DNA of 64,000 nucleotides from JASHPR01 sp963833885 (GCA_963833885.1 CAWHZU010000007.1:124001-188000); one strand, 5' to 3'; positions 18,141 through 26,808 are shown, counted from the first letter of the stretch. The notes: generated from the letters alone by a model not told the origin. Numbers and translations: made by a program.

Positions 18141-18371
18141 CTGGATCTCTCCCGAGGACGTCATCCGCGCCATCGCTGCGGTATCCGGCGCCCCGATGGC
18201 TGCTAGTACGCGCTTGGCTGACTTCCCGGGTCATGCCCAGCCGAAACGCGGTTATGCGCCGCGGCGCTCGCCGTGCGGGCGTGTGCGATCGTTTATCCCA
18301 CGAGTGCGCTACCCTTATGCGCGCGGCACAGAGCGGCCGGGGGACCGGTTTGCTCATCCGCGCTCGTGCAA

Positions 18372-18444
18372 TCCCGCGTAGCTCAATCGGCAGAGCGTCC
18401 GGCTGTTAACCGGCAGGTTCCAAGTTCGAGTCTTGGCGCGGGAG
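18372..18444 (+). tRNA. tRNA-Asn (anticodon GTT)
   Basis: A 73-nt cloverleaf. The acceptor stem TCCCGCG pairs with CGCGGGA, the D-arm is GCTC...GAGC, the anticodon loop is CTGTTAA with GTT at 18405-18407, and the T-arm is CCAAG-TTCGAGT-CTTGG. The 3' CCA is not encoded. The 3' end adjoins the small island at 18.5-19.7 kb, a typical integration position, although no second copy of the tRNA 3' end was found in the window. Confidence 0.97.
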
Positions 18445-18451
18445 CTAAACG

Positions 18452-18470
18452 GGGAGGCAGATAGCCTCCC
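18452..18470 (+). terminator. Hairpin downstream of tRNA-Asn
   Basis: GGGAGGC-AGATA-GCCTCCC is a perfect 7-bp stem with a 5-base loop starting 7 bases after the tRNA. No U-run follows, which is usual for high-GC actinomycetes. Confidence 0.7.
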
Positions 18471-18565
18471 ACCTGCGCAAAGGCAGGCTTCCTAGATCGT
18501 TTCTGAATGCCCTGCAGAGGACGAAAGCTCTCGTGGGGACACGAGCCCATGACATGGGCATGACA

Positions 18566-18802
18566 TCATGAGCCGCTGGGCGCTGGCGAGTTCACGTAGT
18601 ACCCCAAACCGGGAATCCGGGTAAGCAAACCCTCACTCTCCAGCAGGGTGAGGGCTTTTGCTGCTGTTCGCCTGTTGACTTCGAACTGCTGGCTCAGAGT
18701 CGTGATGCTCGGGACCGGTTCCCCCGGCGTCCAGCGCCCCTCAGTGACCCCCTGACGCACGAACGCGGCAATCTGCATGTAGCGCCTGGGGTCGTCGGGC
18801 AT
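18566..18802 (-). CDS. Short GntR-family winged-helix regulator
   Basis: A 78-residue protein consisting only of a GntR-type winged helix (RRYMQIAAFVRQGVTEGRW, then PSITTLSQQFEVNRRTAAKA, then the wing TRIPGLGYYV), with no effector domain. ATG 18802 is preferred because GAGG lies 7 bases upstream; GTG 18808 would be too close to it. Small stand-alone GntR regulators of this sort (KorSA-like) control transfer and excision in actinomycete integrative elements. That fits the tRNA-adjacent position, but no integrase or transfer gene is present, so the role is inferred. Confidence 0.85.
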   Translation of the reverse strand: MPDDPRRYMQIAAFVRQGVTEGRWTPGEPVPSITTLSQQFEVNRRTAAKALTLLESEGLLTRIPGLGYYVNSPAPSGS

Positions 18803-19020
18803 CGTCACACCTCAAGCGTCCCCAAGACTACGCAAAGCGTCTCTGCCGGGATCGTGCAGGGTCGCGCATACACGCGTATGCTCTAGGCAAAGAGCGACCC
18901 CGGACCGCGCTATAGCAGCGTTCGCGGCCGCTGCCGACGATGACGCAGAAGCCCTCTTCTGGCTGGCACTGAACATCCGCACCGCTATGCGGTGCCTGAC
19001 AGCACCTTGGAACTAAGCCG

Positions 19021-19254
19021 ATGGAACCACGCCATGACCTGAGCACCGAGGATGCAAGCCTTCTGTATGAGCTTCAGCGCATCTGGCACGACCGCTACCG
19101 CGTAGATGTCAACGAGGATGGCGTCTGGAGCGCCCAGAGGCTCACGGGTACCGCGAAGCCCATCACGGGGGGCACGGGCTACGAGTTGCGCCCGTTAATC
19201 GCGCAAGACGCGATTCAGTGGAACCGCGAGGTGTTCGCGAGGAACAACACATAG
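19021..19254 (+). CDS. Small hypothetical protein
   Basis: A 77-residue, charged, soluble protein beginning MEPRHDLSTEDASLLYELQR. I do not recognise a domain. It is divergent from the GntR-type gene across a 218-bp gap in which I see no other gene; the gap contains a few short imperfect inverted repeats. Codon use is less G/C-biased at third positions than in flanking housekeeping genes, consistent with acquired DNA. Confidence 0.6.
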   Translation: MEPRHDLSTEDASLLYELQRIWHDRYRVDVNEDGVWSAQRLTGTAKPITGGTGYELRPLIAQDAIQWNREVFARNNT

Positions 19255-19323
19255 CCCAGACAGCACAAAGCCCTCGGCGCTGATCATGCCGCACCGCCGA
19301 CAGTGATCGGCGAGTCGCCTTCG

Positions 19324-19695
19324 TCAGCGAACTTCGGTGTACTCGCTGGGGTCCAGCTCTATGACGTCGTCGTAGCCACTGCTCTCCGGCTCTGCGGCGT
19401 CGCTGAACTGGCTGCCGTCCAGCTGCACGACACGGAAGCTTCGGGAGACCAGCTTGCGCAGGTGCCGCATTCCGCTCATGCCTGCTACCACGACGGCTAC
19501 AGCGGCGGCGAGGATCGAGCCGCCGAACAGCGCCAGCCCGCCGATCACGTGTCCTAGCGCCATCATGACTATTCCGGCCAGCAGCGCCACGGGCACGGCC
19601 GCTACCAGCAGCAGCGCGAGCACCGTCGCGGCGATTACTGCCTTGGCCGACCAGTCTGGCTTCCGCTCTGCGTACCAACCGGTCATCGCGTTCAC
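19324..19695 (-). CDS. Small hypothetical membrane protein
   Basis: A 123-residue protein with two long hydrophobic segments (AVIAATVLALLLVAAVPVAL and the following GGSILAAAVAVVVAG region) between a short polar N-terminus and an acidic Ser/Asp/Glu-rich C-terminal tail. No family recognised. It lies in the tRNA-linked island and reads in the same direction as lysA. It may be island cargo. Confidence 0.65.
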   Translation of the reverse strand: MNAMTGWYAERKPDWSAKAVIAATVLALLLVAAVPVALLAGIVMMALGHVIGGLALFGGSILAAAVAVVVAGMSGMRHLRKLVSRSFRVVQLDGSQFSDAAEPESSGYDDVIELDPSEYTEVR

Positions 19696-19853
19696 CTCTC
19701 AAGACCCCGAGTTCTGCAGGGCCCAAATCTCCACCTGAGTAACACGATATGACGTGTTTGTTAGAAACAACAAACCGCTCGGCCAGAATCATCCCGTGGC
19801 CTTCCAGCACGATGAGCAGGGCGGACGGGCTGGCGAGCCGGGGCGGTTCCGCG

Positions 19854-21125
19854 TCACGGCGAGGCGACGTCGCGGGACAGGAAGTCGGCGTGCGTTTCCC
19901 TGCGGACCACCAGGCGCGGCACGCCGTCAGCGCAGAACACCACGGGCGGCCGCATCGCGCCGTTGTAGTTGTTGGCCATGGTGTAGCAGTAGGCGCCGGT
20001 CGCAGCCACGGCCACGAGGTCACCGGGCCGGGGGTCGTGCAGCGGGACGCCGCTGATCAGCCGGTCGCCGGATTCGCAGTGCCGCCCGACCAGCTCGACG
20101 CTGTTGCCGCCGCCCACCCGGCTGGTCACCGTGGCCTCGAACCGCTGGCCGTAGAGCGACACTTCCATGTTGTCGGCCATGCCGCCGTCCACGGCCACGA
20201 ACCGCGGATCGTCACCCTTCACCGAGACCACGCGGTACACGGTCACCCCGAACGGGGCGACCAGCATCCGGCCTGGCTCGATGATGAGCTGCGCGTCGCG
20301 CGGCAGGTGGCGGCGTGCCGCCCTGGTCAGCACCTCGATCCAGTCTTCGGGGCTGGGCGGCCGGTCGGTGTAGGTGTAGCGCACGCCGAGGCCGCCGCCC
20401 AGGTTGTAGGTCGCGAAGTCGCCGAGCCCCGCGATCGCCTCGACCTCCTGGGCGTACGGCTCGGTCGCCAGGATCTGCGAGCCGATGTGCGCGTGGATGC
20501 CCTCGACCCGCAGCTTGTCGCTGTGCCGCAGCCGCGCGATGGCGGCCCTGGCGGCGGGCACCGGCAGGCCGAATTTGGAACCGGCCTGGCCGGTGGCGAC
20601 CGCCTCGTAGGTGTCGGGCCGAACCCCGGGGATCACCCGGACCAGCACGGACTGCTCCGAAGAGACCAGCTTCTCCAGGCGGTCGATGTCGTCGGTGTTG
20701 TCGATGACGATCAGGCCGACCCCGGCCTCCACCGCGAGCCGGAGCTCGGCCGTGGTCTTGGCGTTGCCGTGCACCACGATCCGGGCCGGGTCGGTCCCGC
20801 CGGCGAGCGCCATGACCAGCTCGCCCGCCCCGGCCACGTCGACGCCGATGCCCTCGTCGGCCATCAGCCGGTACATCGCCGTGCACGGGAAGGCCTTGGA
20901 CGCGAAGACCATCCGCGAGTTCTGCCACCTGTCCTCGAGGGCCTGCCGGACCCTGCGGACCTGGGCCCGCACCGCCGTCTCATCGACGATGTACAGCGGC
21001 GTGTCCCAGGTGTCCGCCAGGTCGGCCAGCCGGCATCCGGCCACCACGAGCTCGCCGTCGGCGTCCACCCGCGAGCCCGGCGGGAACAGGCCGAGCAGCT
21101 CGGCGGCTGCGGTCTCAACGGTCAT
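19854..21125 (-). CDS. lysA: Diaminopimelate decarboxylase
   Basis: A 423-residue PLP-dependent, fold-type III decarboxylase that makes L-lysine from meso-diaminopimelate. The PLP lysine is in VFASKAFPCTAMYR, with HAHIGSQI, the phosphate-binding GGGLGVRYTY, IIEPGR and the substrate-binding Cys in CESGDRLISG. AGGAGG 9 bases before ATG 21125 supports the start. The start overlaps the end of a truncated APC permease gene by 11 bases, so the two once formed an operon. A stand-alone lysA outside the usual argS-lysA-hom-thrC cluster suggests a second copy or relocated gene. Confidence 0.9.
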   Translation of the reverse strand: MTVETAAAELLGLFPPGSRVDADGELVVAGCRLADLADTWDTPLYIVDETAVRAQVRRVRQALEDRWQNSRMVFASKAFPCTAMYRLMADEGIGVDVAGAGELVMALAGGTDPARIVVHGNAKTTAELRLAVEAGVGLIVIDNTDDIDRLEKLVSSEQSVLVRVIPGVRPDTYEAVATGQAGSKFGLPVPAARAAIARLRHSDKLRVEGIHAHIGSQILATEPYAQEVEAIAGLGDFATYNLGGGLGVRYTYTDRPPSPEDWIEVLTRAARRHLPRDAQLIIEPGRMLVAPFGVTVYRVVSVKGDDPRFVAVDGGMADNMEVSLYGQRFEATVTSRVGGGNSVELVGRHCESGDRLISGVPLHDPRPGDLVAVAATGAYCYTMANNYNGAMRPPVVFCADGVPRLVVRRETHADFLSRDVASP

Positions 21126-22038
21126 GGGGGCTTGCCTCCTTCTGCCCTCGATGCTGCTCAGCAGGCTCGCGGACGCCCAGGTCGAGCTCCTCCTGGTGGG
21201 CGTCGGCGATTGCCTCCTGCACCTGTGGCGCCACCCGCTCCGGGCCGAGGCGGCTGTGGATCGCGTAGTAGTAGACGGCCAGGCTGAACACCGCGACCGC
21301 GCCGATGTCCCACCAGAAGGGTAGGTGGTGGTGGATCGCGATGCCGAAGACGCTGGGGTAGCCACCGACGTAGCTGCCGCCGAAGATCGAGAATATCGTC
21401 AGGCCGATGATCCACGGCAGCGAGAACGCCCCGGCCTTGAAGTCGATCGGCGCCTGCGCCGGGTCGACCCTGCGGGCGATGAAGTACAGGACCAGGAAGA
21501 ACAGGACGGCCAGGTCCAGCTTGACCACGTTCGAGGTCCCGCTCCAGTAGATGATCAGGCCGGACACCACGAAGCTGAACGGGGCGATGATGTTCAGCCC
21601 GGGGACCTTGTACGGCCTCGGGCGGTCGGGGTCGCTCTTGCGCAGTGAGACCGCCGCGACCGGCGCGTAGCTGTACATGAACGACGAAGCCGCGGTGATC
21701 GCGCCGACCAGCTTGGCCCAGCCGCCGAACGGCAGGAACAGCAGGCAGCCGAACGCGCCGCCGAAGACGATGCTGAACCAGGGGACGCCCCGCCGGTCGA
21801 TGCCGCTGAATACCGGCGGCAGGAAGCGCACCCGCGCGAGCGAGTACGACAGCCGCGACGTGGTGGCCAGGTAGACCAGGCCGGTGCCGCCCGGCGAGAT
21901 CAGCGCGTCGATGATCAGGACGACGCCGAGCCAGCCCAGGCCGACCGATGTGGCGAGCGTGTAGTAGGGCCCGAACGCGCCGGCGTTGCCGAACGGGCTG
22001 GCCCAGCCGTGCAGCACGTTGTGCGGGTTGAGCGCGCG
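21115..22038 (-). pseudogene. APC-family amino-acid permease, C-terminal fragment
   Basis: About 305 residues match the C-terminal part of an APC amino-acid/polyamine permease. Recognisable similarity starts at ALNPHNVLHGW and contains about six to seven membrane segments, with the family phrase ISPGGTGLVYLATTSRLSYS. The N-terminal half, including the substrate-binding first segments, is absent. Upstream codons in this frame to 22308 are low-complexity shadow sequence overlapping a damaged kinase gene. The frame remains open and overlaps lysA by 11 bases, so it may be transcribed, but a functional transporter is unlikely. Confidence 0.72.
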
Positions 22039-22108
22039 AACACGGTCGCGATGGTGTGGAAGATCCTGGTCCCGGTGGCCAGCTCCGGCTCGGTGACGAG
22101 CTCGGCAT

Positions 22109-22484
22109 CTAGCGCGGCGGGGTTGCGTCCCTGGCGAGGGCGGCGATTTCGGCGACCAGGTCGGTAACCGGCCGGGTCGCGTCGGCCTCGAAGTCGGCGT
22201 GGGCGTCGGGCTGGTACCGCTGCATGGTGGCCGTGACGTAACGCCAGCCGTGAGAGCGTCGGCCGGCCGATCGGCGTTGCTCGAACCTGGCGCGATGCGC
22301 GCCAGCATCCGGGCAGGTGCATTCCACCGGCAGGAAGCGACAGCCGGATTCCAGGCACATCCGCCGCCACTCCTGGCGGACCGCGAGCGGCGCGATGCAG
22401 TCCAGGATCGCCGACTGGCCGAGTTCGAGCTGTCTGGCGAGCAAAACCGCCTGAGACCACGATCGCCACCACGGTCCCCATCAT
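22109..22484 (-). pseudogene. P-loop kinase (AAA_33-like) with internal deletion
   Basis: The C-terminal ~105 residues (from LARQLELGQSAILDCIAPLAVR) match the lid and C-terminal part of small AAA_33-type nucleotide kinases, including VECTCPDAGAHRARFEQRR. Immediately upstream, in another frame, is a start-like MGTVVAIVVSG, the expected first strand leading into a Walker A loop. The P-loop and about 70-90 residues between the two pieces are missing, and the join is out of frame, so this is a deletion pseudogene. It abuts the truncated APC permease, making 21.1-22.5 kb a decay zone. Confidence 0.65.
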
Positions 22485-22551
22485 GGCCCGCCGGCGGGCA
22501 GGCCGGGGAATGGCCTGGCGAGGGGGCGGCCGTGGGCCGACGGCCAGGGAA

Positions 22552-22764
22552 TTAGTGGACGGCGGCGACCAGCAGCAACACCGCAATAGCGATCAGCCCG
22601 ATAGCCCAGAGCCCGCTGCGCATGCGGGTCTTCCGGTAGTTCGATATCCGGGTATGCGTGGTCTTGATGTCGCCATGCGCGGCATGGGCACGATTGGCGT
22701 GCCAGCCCAGGATGCAGCCCACAACTAGAACGATTAACGCGATAACGATCGCTGCCGCGCTCAT
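22552..22764 (-). CDS. Small hypothetical protein with two membrane segments
   Basis: A 70-residue protein. Residues 4-21 and 51-69 are hydrophobic, joined by a basic His/Arg/Lys-rich loop (HANRAHAAHGDIKTTHTR). No family recognised; this helical-hairpin layout is common among uncharacterised actinobacterial proteins. The only upstream purine-rich sequence is more than 15 bases from ATG 22764, so expression is uncertain. Confidence 0.5.
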   Translation of the reverse strand: MSAAAIVIALIVLVVGCILGWHANRAHAAHGDIKTTHTRISNYRKTRMRSGLWAIGLIAIAVLLLVAAVH

Positions 22765-22910
22765 TTGATTTGACCGTGCCCCTCCCCGGCCTCCCCGCCT
22801 CCCCGATCATGCCGCACTGCGTGTCCGTGTACCAGCAGAAACGCCGGTCCCCTCGTTGATCTTGGGGGGCTGCGAGCAGGCGAGCGGTCGGCTGGCAGGA
22901 TGGAGCCGAT

Positions 22911-22920
22911 CGTTTAAACG
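22911..22920. promoter_or_regulatory. 10-bp palindrome upstream of dienelactone hydrolase gene
   Basis: CGTTTAAACG is a perfect palindrome located 27 bp before the TTG start, in A/T content unlike its surroundings. It could be an operator or the -10 region of a promoter; no regulator gene is adjacent. Confidence 0.35.
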
Positions 22921-22946
22921 GACAGGCTACTGGTAGGGAGAGCGCA

Positions 22947-23690
22947 TTGGATGGCGCGCTGATCGCAGAGACCATCAGCATCACCGGCCACGACGGGGAC
23001 GAGATCGAGGCTTACCTCGCCCGGCCGCTCGGACAGGAGTCGTTCGGCAACGTCGTCGTGATCCACCACATGCCCGGATACGACGGCGGGACCAAGGAGA
23101 TAACCAGGCGGTTCGCGGCCCACGGCTACGCCGCGCTGATGCCGAATCTCTACCACAGGGACGCACCGGGGGCCAGCCCGGACGACGCGGCCGCGGCCGC
23201 GCGGGCCAAGGGCGGGGTGCCGGACGAGCGCCTCGTCGGCGACGTCGCCGGGGCAGCCGCCCACCTGCGGGCCCTGGATGGCAGCAACGGCAAGGTCGGG
23301 GTCATCGGGTACTGCTCGGGCGGGCGCCAGTCGTTCCTTGCCGCGTGCAGCCTGCCGCTCGAGGCGGCTGTCGACTGCTACGGCGCCTTCGTGGTCGGGA
23401 CGCCGCCCGAGGGAATGCCGCTGAAGGTAGGGCCGATAGCGCACCTCGCCCCGAGCCTGTCCTGCCCGCTGCTCGGGCTGTTCGGCGCTGACGACCAGTA
23501 CCCGTCCCCGGAGCAGGTCGACGAACTGGACAAGGTCCTCACCGAGGCAGGCAAGGAACACGAGTTCCACAGCTACGAGGGCGCCGGGCACGCGTTCTTC
23601 TCGGTGGACCGCCCGGCCTACCGGGTGGAGGCGGCCAATGACGGCTGGCAGAAGATCTGGGATTTCTTCGGCCGCTATCTGGCCGGATGA
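22947..23690 (+). CDS. Dienelactone hydrolase family protein
   Basis: A 247-residue alpha/beta hydrolase. The nucleophile is Cys in VGVIGYCSGGRQ, the acid Asp lies in LFGADDQYPS, and the His is in EGAGHAFFSVDRPAY: the Cys-Asp-His triad of the dienelactone hydrolase family. Substrates may be lactones or other esters; the real one is unknown. The start is the rare TTG at 22947, supported by AGGGAG six bases upstream, while ATG 22951 is out of frame. It is followed after 13 bp by the DUF6295 gene, and the two look like a conserved pair. Confidence 0.9.
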   Translation: MDGALIAETISITGHDGDEIEAYLARPLGQESFGNVVVIHHMPGYDGGTKEITRRFAAHGYAALMPNLYHRDAPGASPDDAAAAARAKGGVPDERLVGDVAGAAAHLRALDGSNGKVGVIGYCSGGRQSFLAACSLPLEAAVDCYGAFVVGTPPEGMPLKVGPIAHLAPSLSCPLLGLFGADDQYPSPEQVDELDKVLTEAGKEHEFHSYEGAGHAFFSVDRPAYRVEAANDGWQKIWDFFGRYLAG

Positions 23691-23703
23691 GGAGGGCGCG
23701 GAG

Positions 23704-23964
23704 ATGTGCACGTACCTGACCGAGAAGATCGAGGTAGCCGGCAGCGGCAAGGGCGCGCAGGGCTGGTTCACGCTCACTGACGCGACCGTCTACCTGGACC
23801 ACCCGCAGCACGCCCCGGCCGAGCACACGCTCAACATCGACTTCCTCAACCCGGCGAGCGGCCCGTCCGCCCGGGTGGCGGTCGAGCTGACCGCGGAGTC
23901 GGCCAGGGCGCTGGCGCGGGCGATCGAGGCGACCCTCGAGTCGGCGCCGCCAGGGCTCGTCTGA
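23704..23964 (+). CDS. DUF6295 family protein
   Basis: An 86-residue protein starting MCTYLTEKIEVAGSGKGAQG and containing YLDHPQHAPAEHTLNIDF, which I associate with DUF6295. It has no membrane segment or known catalytic motif; conserved Cys and His residues could bind metal. GAGGAGG upstream supports ATG 23704. It is probably co-transcribed with the dienelactone hydrolase gene and may form a functional unit with it. Confidence 0.75.
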   Translation: MCTYLTEKIEVAGSGKGAQGWFTLTDATVYLDHPQHAPAEHTLNIDFLNPASGPSARVAVELTAESARALARAIEATLESAPPGLV

Positions 23965-24056
23965 TTTCCCGCCCATTCGCCTCCGGCGACCCGTTCTGAA
24001 CTGTCGGTAGCGCATGCCAGGATCGGTTAAGAACGGGTCGTGTGGAGGCGGTGGCG

Positions 24057-25316
24057 ATGAGGTTCCGGGTCGGGCGTGAGGTATTCGGGGAAGCGGTGGC
24101 GTGGGTTGCGCGCGCGCTGCCGTCGCGGCCGGTGGTGCCGGTGCTGTCCGGGCTGCTGTTTCAGGCCGACGGCGACGGGCTGACCCTGTCCTGCTTCGAC
24201 TACGAGATCTCCGCCGTGCTGCGAATCGACGCCGAGGTCAAGGAGCACGGGACCGCGCTGGTGCCGGGCCGCCTGCTCGCCGAGATCACCCGCAGCCTTC
24301 CTGCCCTCGACGTTGAGGTCGTGACCGACGGCGACATGGTCGGCCTCACCTGCGGCAGCGCCGAGTTTGAGCTGGTCTCGCTGCCGGTGGCGGAGTACCC
24401 GGTGCTGCCGGATCCGCCGCCGGTCGCCGGGACGATTGACGGCGGCGTCCTGGCGCTCGCAGCGGCTCAGGTCGTTCCCGCTGCGAGCCGGGACGACACG
24501 CTGCCCATGCTCACCGCGGTCTGCCTGGACGTCCACGACGAGACGCTGACGCTCGCCGCCACCGACCGGTACCGGCTGGCCGTCAAGGATGTCCGCTGGG
24601 AACCGGCGGCGCCCGGCCTCAGGGCAGCCGCGATGGTCCCGGCCAGGACGCTGGCAGACGTGGCGCGGTCCGTGGCCGCCGGGGTGCCGGTGACCGTGGC
24701 GTTCGAGGCGGGCCAACCGGGCAACGACGCGGCGCCTGCCGAGGGTCCGGCACGCGATCCGCGGCCCGCCGACGGCGTGATCAGCTTCGCGGGCGGGAAC
24801 CGGAGGCTGACCGCCCGGCTCATCGGCGGGGAGTTCATCAAGTACCAGTCCAGGTTCCCCGACGGGTTCGGGTCACGTGCCACGCTGCCCGCAGGCCCGT
24901 TCACCGAGGCGGTCCGGAGGGTGTCGCTGGTCGCCGACCGGGCCAGCCCGGTCCGGCTGACGTTCGGCTCGGGGAACGTGGTCATCGAGGCGCAGACCGA
25001 TGGCCGGGCGAGGGCGGTGGAGACCGTGCCGGCCGACTTCGAGGGCGAGGAACGGATCATCTCGTTCAACCCGCACTATCTCCTTGACGGCCTCGGCGCG
25101 GCCTCGGCGTCGGCCGCTCAGGCCCGGCAGCCGGGCGCGCCGCGCGACGGTGAAGAGCCGGCGCCTGTCGAGCCCGGGCGGATCCGGCTCGAGTTCAGCA
25201 CCGCGGCCAAGCCCGCGTTGCTCACCTGGGCCGATGACGAGGGCCTGACGCCCGGGGAGGATGCGCCCGCGTTCCGCTACCTGGTGGTTCCGCTGAGGAT
25301 CCCGGCGCGGGCGTAA
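24057..25316 (+). CDS. DNA polymerase III beta-clamp paralog (DnaN-like)
   Basis: A 419-residue sliding-clamp-type protein with three successive clamp domains. Recognisable parts are FGEAVAWVARALPSRPVVPVLSGLLF (domain 1 start), LPMLTAVCLDV and LAATDRYRLAV (domain 2), and YLVVPLRIP at the C-terminus, where canonical clamps end YLLMPMRL. An Ala/Pro-rich insert lies in domain 3 (about 350-375). GGAGG 8 bases before ATG 24057 supports the start. It is not beside dnaA or recF, so it is probably an additional clamp rather than the replicative one; a repair or specialised role is inferred. Confidence 0.88.
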   Translation: MRFRVGREVFGEAVAWVARALPSRPVVPVLSGLLFQADGDGLTLSCFDYEISAVLRIDAEVKEHGTALVPGRLLAEITRSLPALDVEVVTDGDMVGLTCGSAEFELVSLPVAEYPVLPDPPPVAGTIDGGVLALAAAQVVPAASRDDTLPMLTAVCLDVHDETLTLAATDRYRLAVKDVRWEPAAPGLRAAAMVPARTLADVARSVAAGVPVTVAFEAGQPGNDAAPAEGPARDPRPADGVISFAGGNRRLTARLIGGEFIKYQSRFPDGFGSRATLPAGPFTEAVRRVSLVADRASPVRLTFGSGNVVIEAQTDGRARAVETVPADFEGEERIISFNPHYLLDGLGAASASAAQARQPGAPRDGEEPAPVEPGRIRLEFSTAAKPALLTWADDEGLTPGEDAPAFRYLVVPLRIPARA

Positions 25317-25416
25317 CGGCGGTATGCGGGGCGCCGGCGCTCACCGCTATGCGGGCAATGGTCGTCGGCAATGGCCACGCGGATGTTGCCGGCGGAGGAC
25401 GGCGCCAGGGCGCCGA

Positions 25417-25920
25417 TTAGATGCCGCTCCACGGGCCGCCACGGCCGCCACGGCCACGGCCGCCGCGACCGCCGCCGACCCTGCCCCGGCCGAACACGCG
25501 CCGCAGCACGCCGCGGATGACGCCGAAGATCGCGAGGAAGATCGCCAGCTTGCCCGGCCAGGGGAACGCCCTCAGGTGCAACTCGAACAAGAGCATCCAG
25601 GTGCCGAGCGCGGCGATGACCACGGGGAAGAAGCCGAGCCGTGGGTGGTGGCGGTGACCCTGGGACCAGTCCTGCCTGGCCCGGTCCCTGCCACCGCCGG
25701 GAACGGTCGTGACCGGCAGCGCCGCCGAGGGCGGCACGGCGTGCGGAAGATCCTCTGTGATCTGGTTCAGCTGGCCCTGCGTGACCGCCTTGAACGTGGC
25801 GTCCAGGCGCTCGTTGAACTCCTCCAGCGTGAGCCGACCCTGTGCATAGTGCTCGCGCAGGCTGGCTGCCGCCGCTTCGCGCTCGGCGTGCCCGATGCGA
25901 AGCTCCGGTCCCGTTGCCAT
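25417..25920 (-). CDS. DUF1707 domain membrane protein
   Basis: A 167-residue protein. The N-terminal ~55 residues form a DUF1707 domain (LRIGHAEREAAAASLREHYAQGRLTLEEFNERLD). A Pro/His-rich linker, two hydrophobic segments (residues ~98-135) and a Gly/Arg-rich tail follow. DUF1707 is a short SHOCT-like helical module frequent in actinomycetes, of unknown function. The AGATATATCG motif 44-53 bp upstream recurs before the other DUF1707 gene at 45.9 kb. Confidence 0.88.
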   Translation of the reverse strand: MATGPELRIGHAEREAAAASLREHYAQGRLTLEEFNERLDATFKAVTQGQLNQITEDLPHAVPPSAALPVTTVPGGGRDRARQDWSQGHRHHPRLGFFPVVIAALGTWMLLFELHLRAFPWPGKLAIFLAIFGVIRGVLRRVFGRGRVGGGRGGRGRGGRGGPWSGI

Positions 25921-25963
25921 ATGGTCCTCCGCGGTCCGCTGGCCAGTGAACTCAATAGCAAGA

Positions 25964-25973
25964 CGATATATCT
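25964..25973 (-). promoter_or_regulatory. AGATATATCG motif upstream of DUF1707 gene (copy 1)
   Basis: On the gene strand it reads AGATATATCG, containing the palindrome GATATATC. The same 10-mer precedes the second DUF1707 gene (46529-46538). In a ~70% G/C genome a repeated A/T-rich 10-mer before two genes of one family suggests a common operator or -10 element. The rest of the 289-bp gap (25921-26209) shows no gene. Confidence 0.5.
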
Positions 25974-26209
25974 CGAAGAGATCGTCGGCAAGTCGTCACA
26001 CCCGTCCCCAGAGAATATTCCCGTCTTTGTGCCGGGCGACTCCCGGCTGCTGACGGTCTTCTCGCCCGGTGCGGGCGGCCTGCGTCGCGCGGTAAGCCTG
26101 CGCTGTCCCGCACCCCCAAAGCGCATAGGCCGGCGGACCGCGCTGGGTCATCGGGGGCGTTGCGTCAGGCCGGGCGGGAGTTCGTCGCCGACTGGGTTGC
26201 TGGGCGAGG

Positions 26210-26740
26210 TCAGTTCAGGAAGTAGCCGCTGCCGCCGCTTTCCGGGTTGGTGACGTCGGCCTGTACCGACATCGTGCCGCTCTTGGCGAACGTGAGCGTG
26301 AGCGTGATCAGGGTGCCGCCCTTCATCGGTCCGGCGTCGGCGATCATCAGGTGCGAGCCGTCCGGGGACAGCCGAAGCAGCGAGTCGGCGGGGATGCCGA
26401 TGTCCGGCACCGACCTCATCACGCGGTCGCCCGCACGGGACGGCTCCCAGAATGTCACGTGGCCGCCGGCGCTGGTGCGGGCCGAGATCAGGCGGTCGGC
26501 GGGCCCGTTGTTCCTGATCACCAGGTAGGCCGAGGTGACGTCGCCGGTGCTCGGCACCGCGACGTATGCCGTGCCGACCTGAAGCGACTGGGCCGCGACT
26601 GCCTGCTGCGCGCAGCCTGCCAGCGCCGAGGCCCCGAGCAGCAGCACGCATCCGGCCGCGGCCGTCCGGGCGGCTGCCCACCCCCTGGGCGCTCCCGTCG
26701 GCCCGTCGAGGATCCGGCGCAGGCCCTGTCCTTGCAGCAT
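26210..26740 (-). CDS. PCuAC-family copper chaperone-like lipoprotein
   Basis: A 176-residue secreted lipoprotein. A basic N-terminus and hydrophobic stretch end in a lipobox (ALAGC, about residues 40-44). The mature part is a cupredoxin-like PCuAC domain, with candidate Cu(I) ligands His in GGHVTFWE, Met in RVMRSV, and His/Met in GSHLMIAD, spaced as in the H-M-HxM motif. Family members deliver Cu(I) to the CuA/CuB centres of cytochrome oxidase. Other oxidase-assembly genes are not nearby, so the target is unknown. Confidence 0.85.
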   Translation of the reverse strand: MLQGQGLRRILDGPTGAPRGWAAARTAAAGCVLLLGASALAGCAQQAVAAQSLQVGTAYVAVPSTGDVTSAYLVIRNNGPADRLISARTSAGGHVTFWEPSRAGDRVMRSVPDIGIPADSLLRLSPDGSHLMIADAGPMKGGTLITLTLTFAKSGTMSVQADVTNPESGGSGYFLN

Positions 26741-26808
26741 GATCGTGCCCCTACATCTGTTGCAGCGATGTCATCGTCTCACGCGCGAGCCTGCCGGCGC
26801 CGGCCGGC

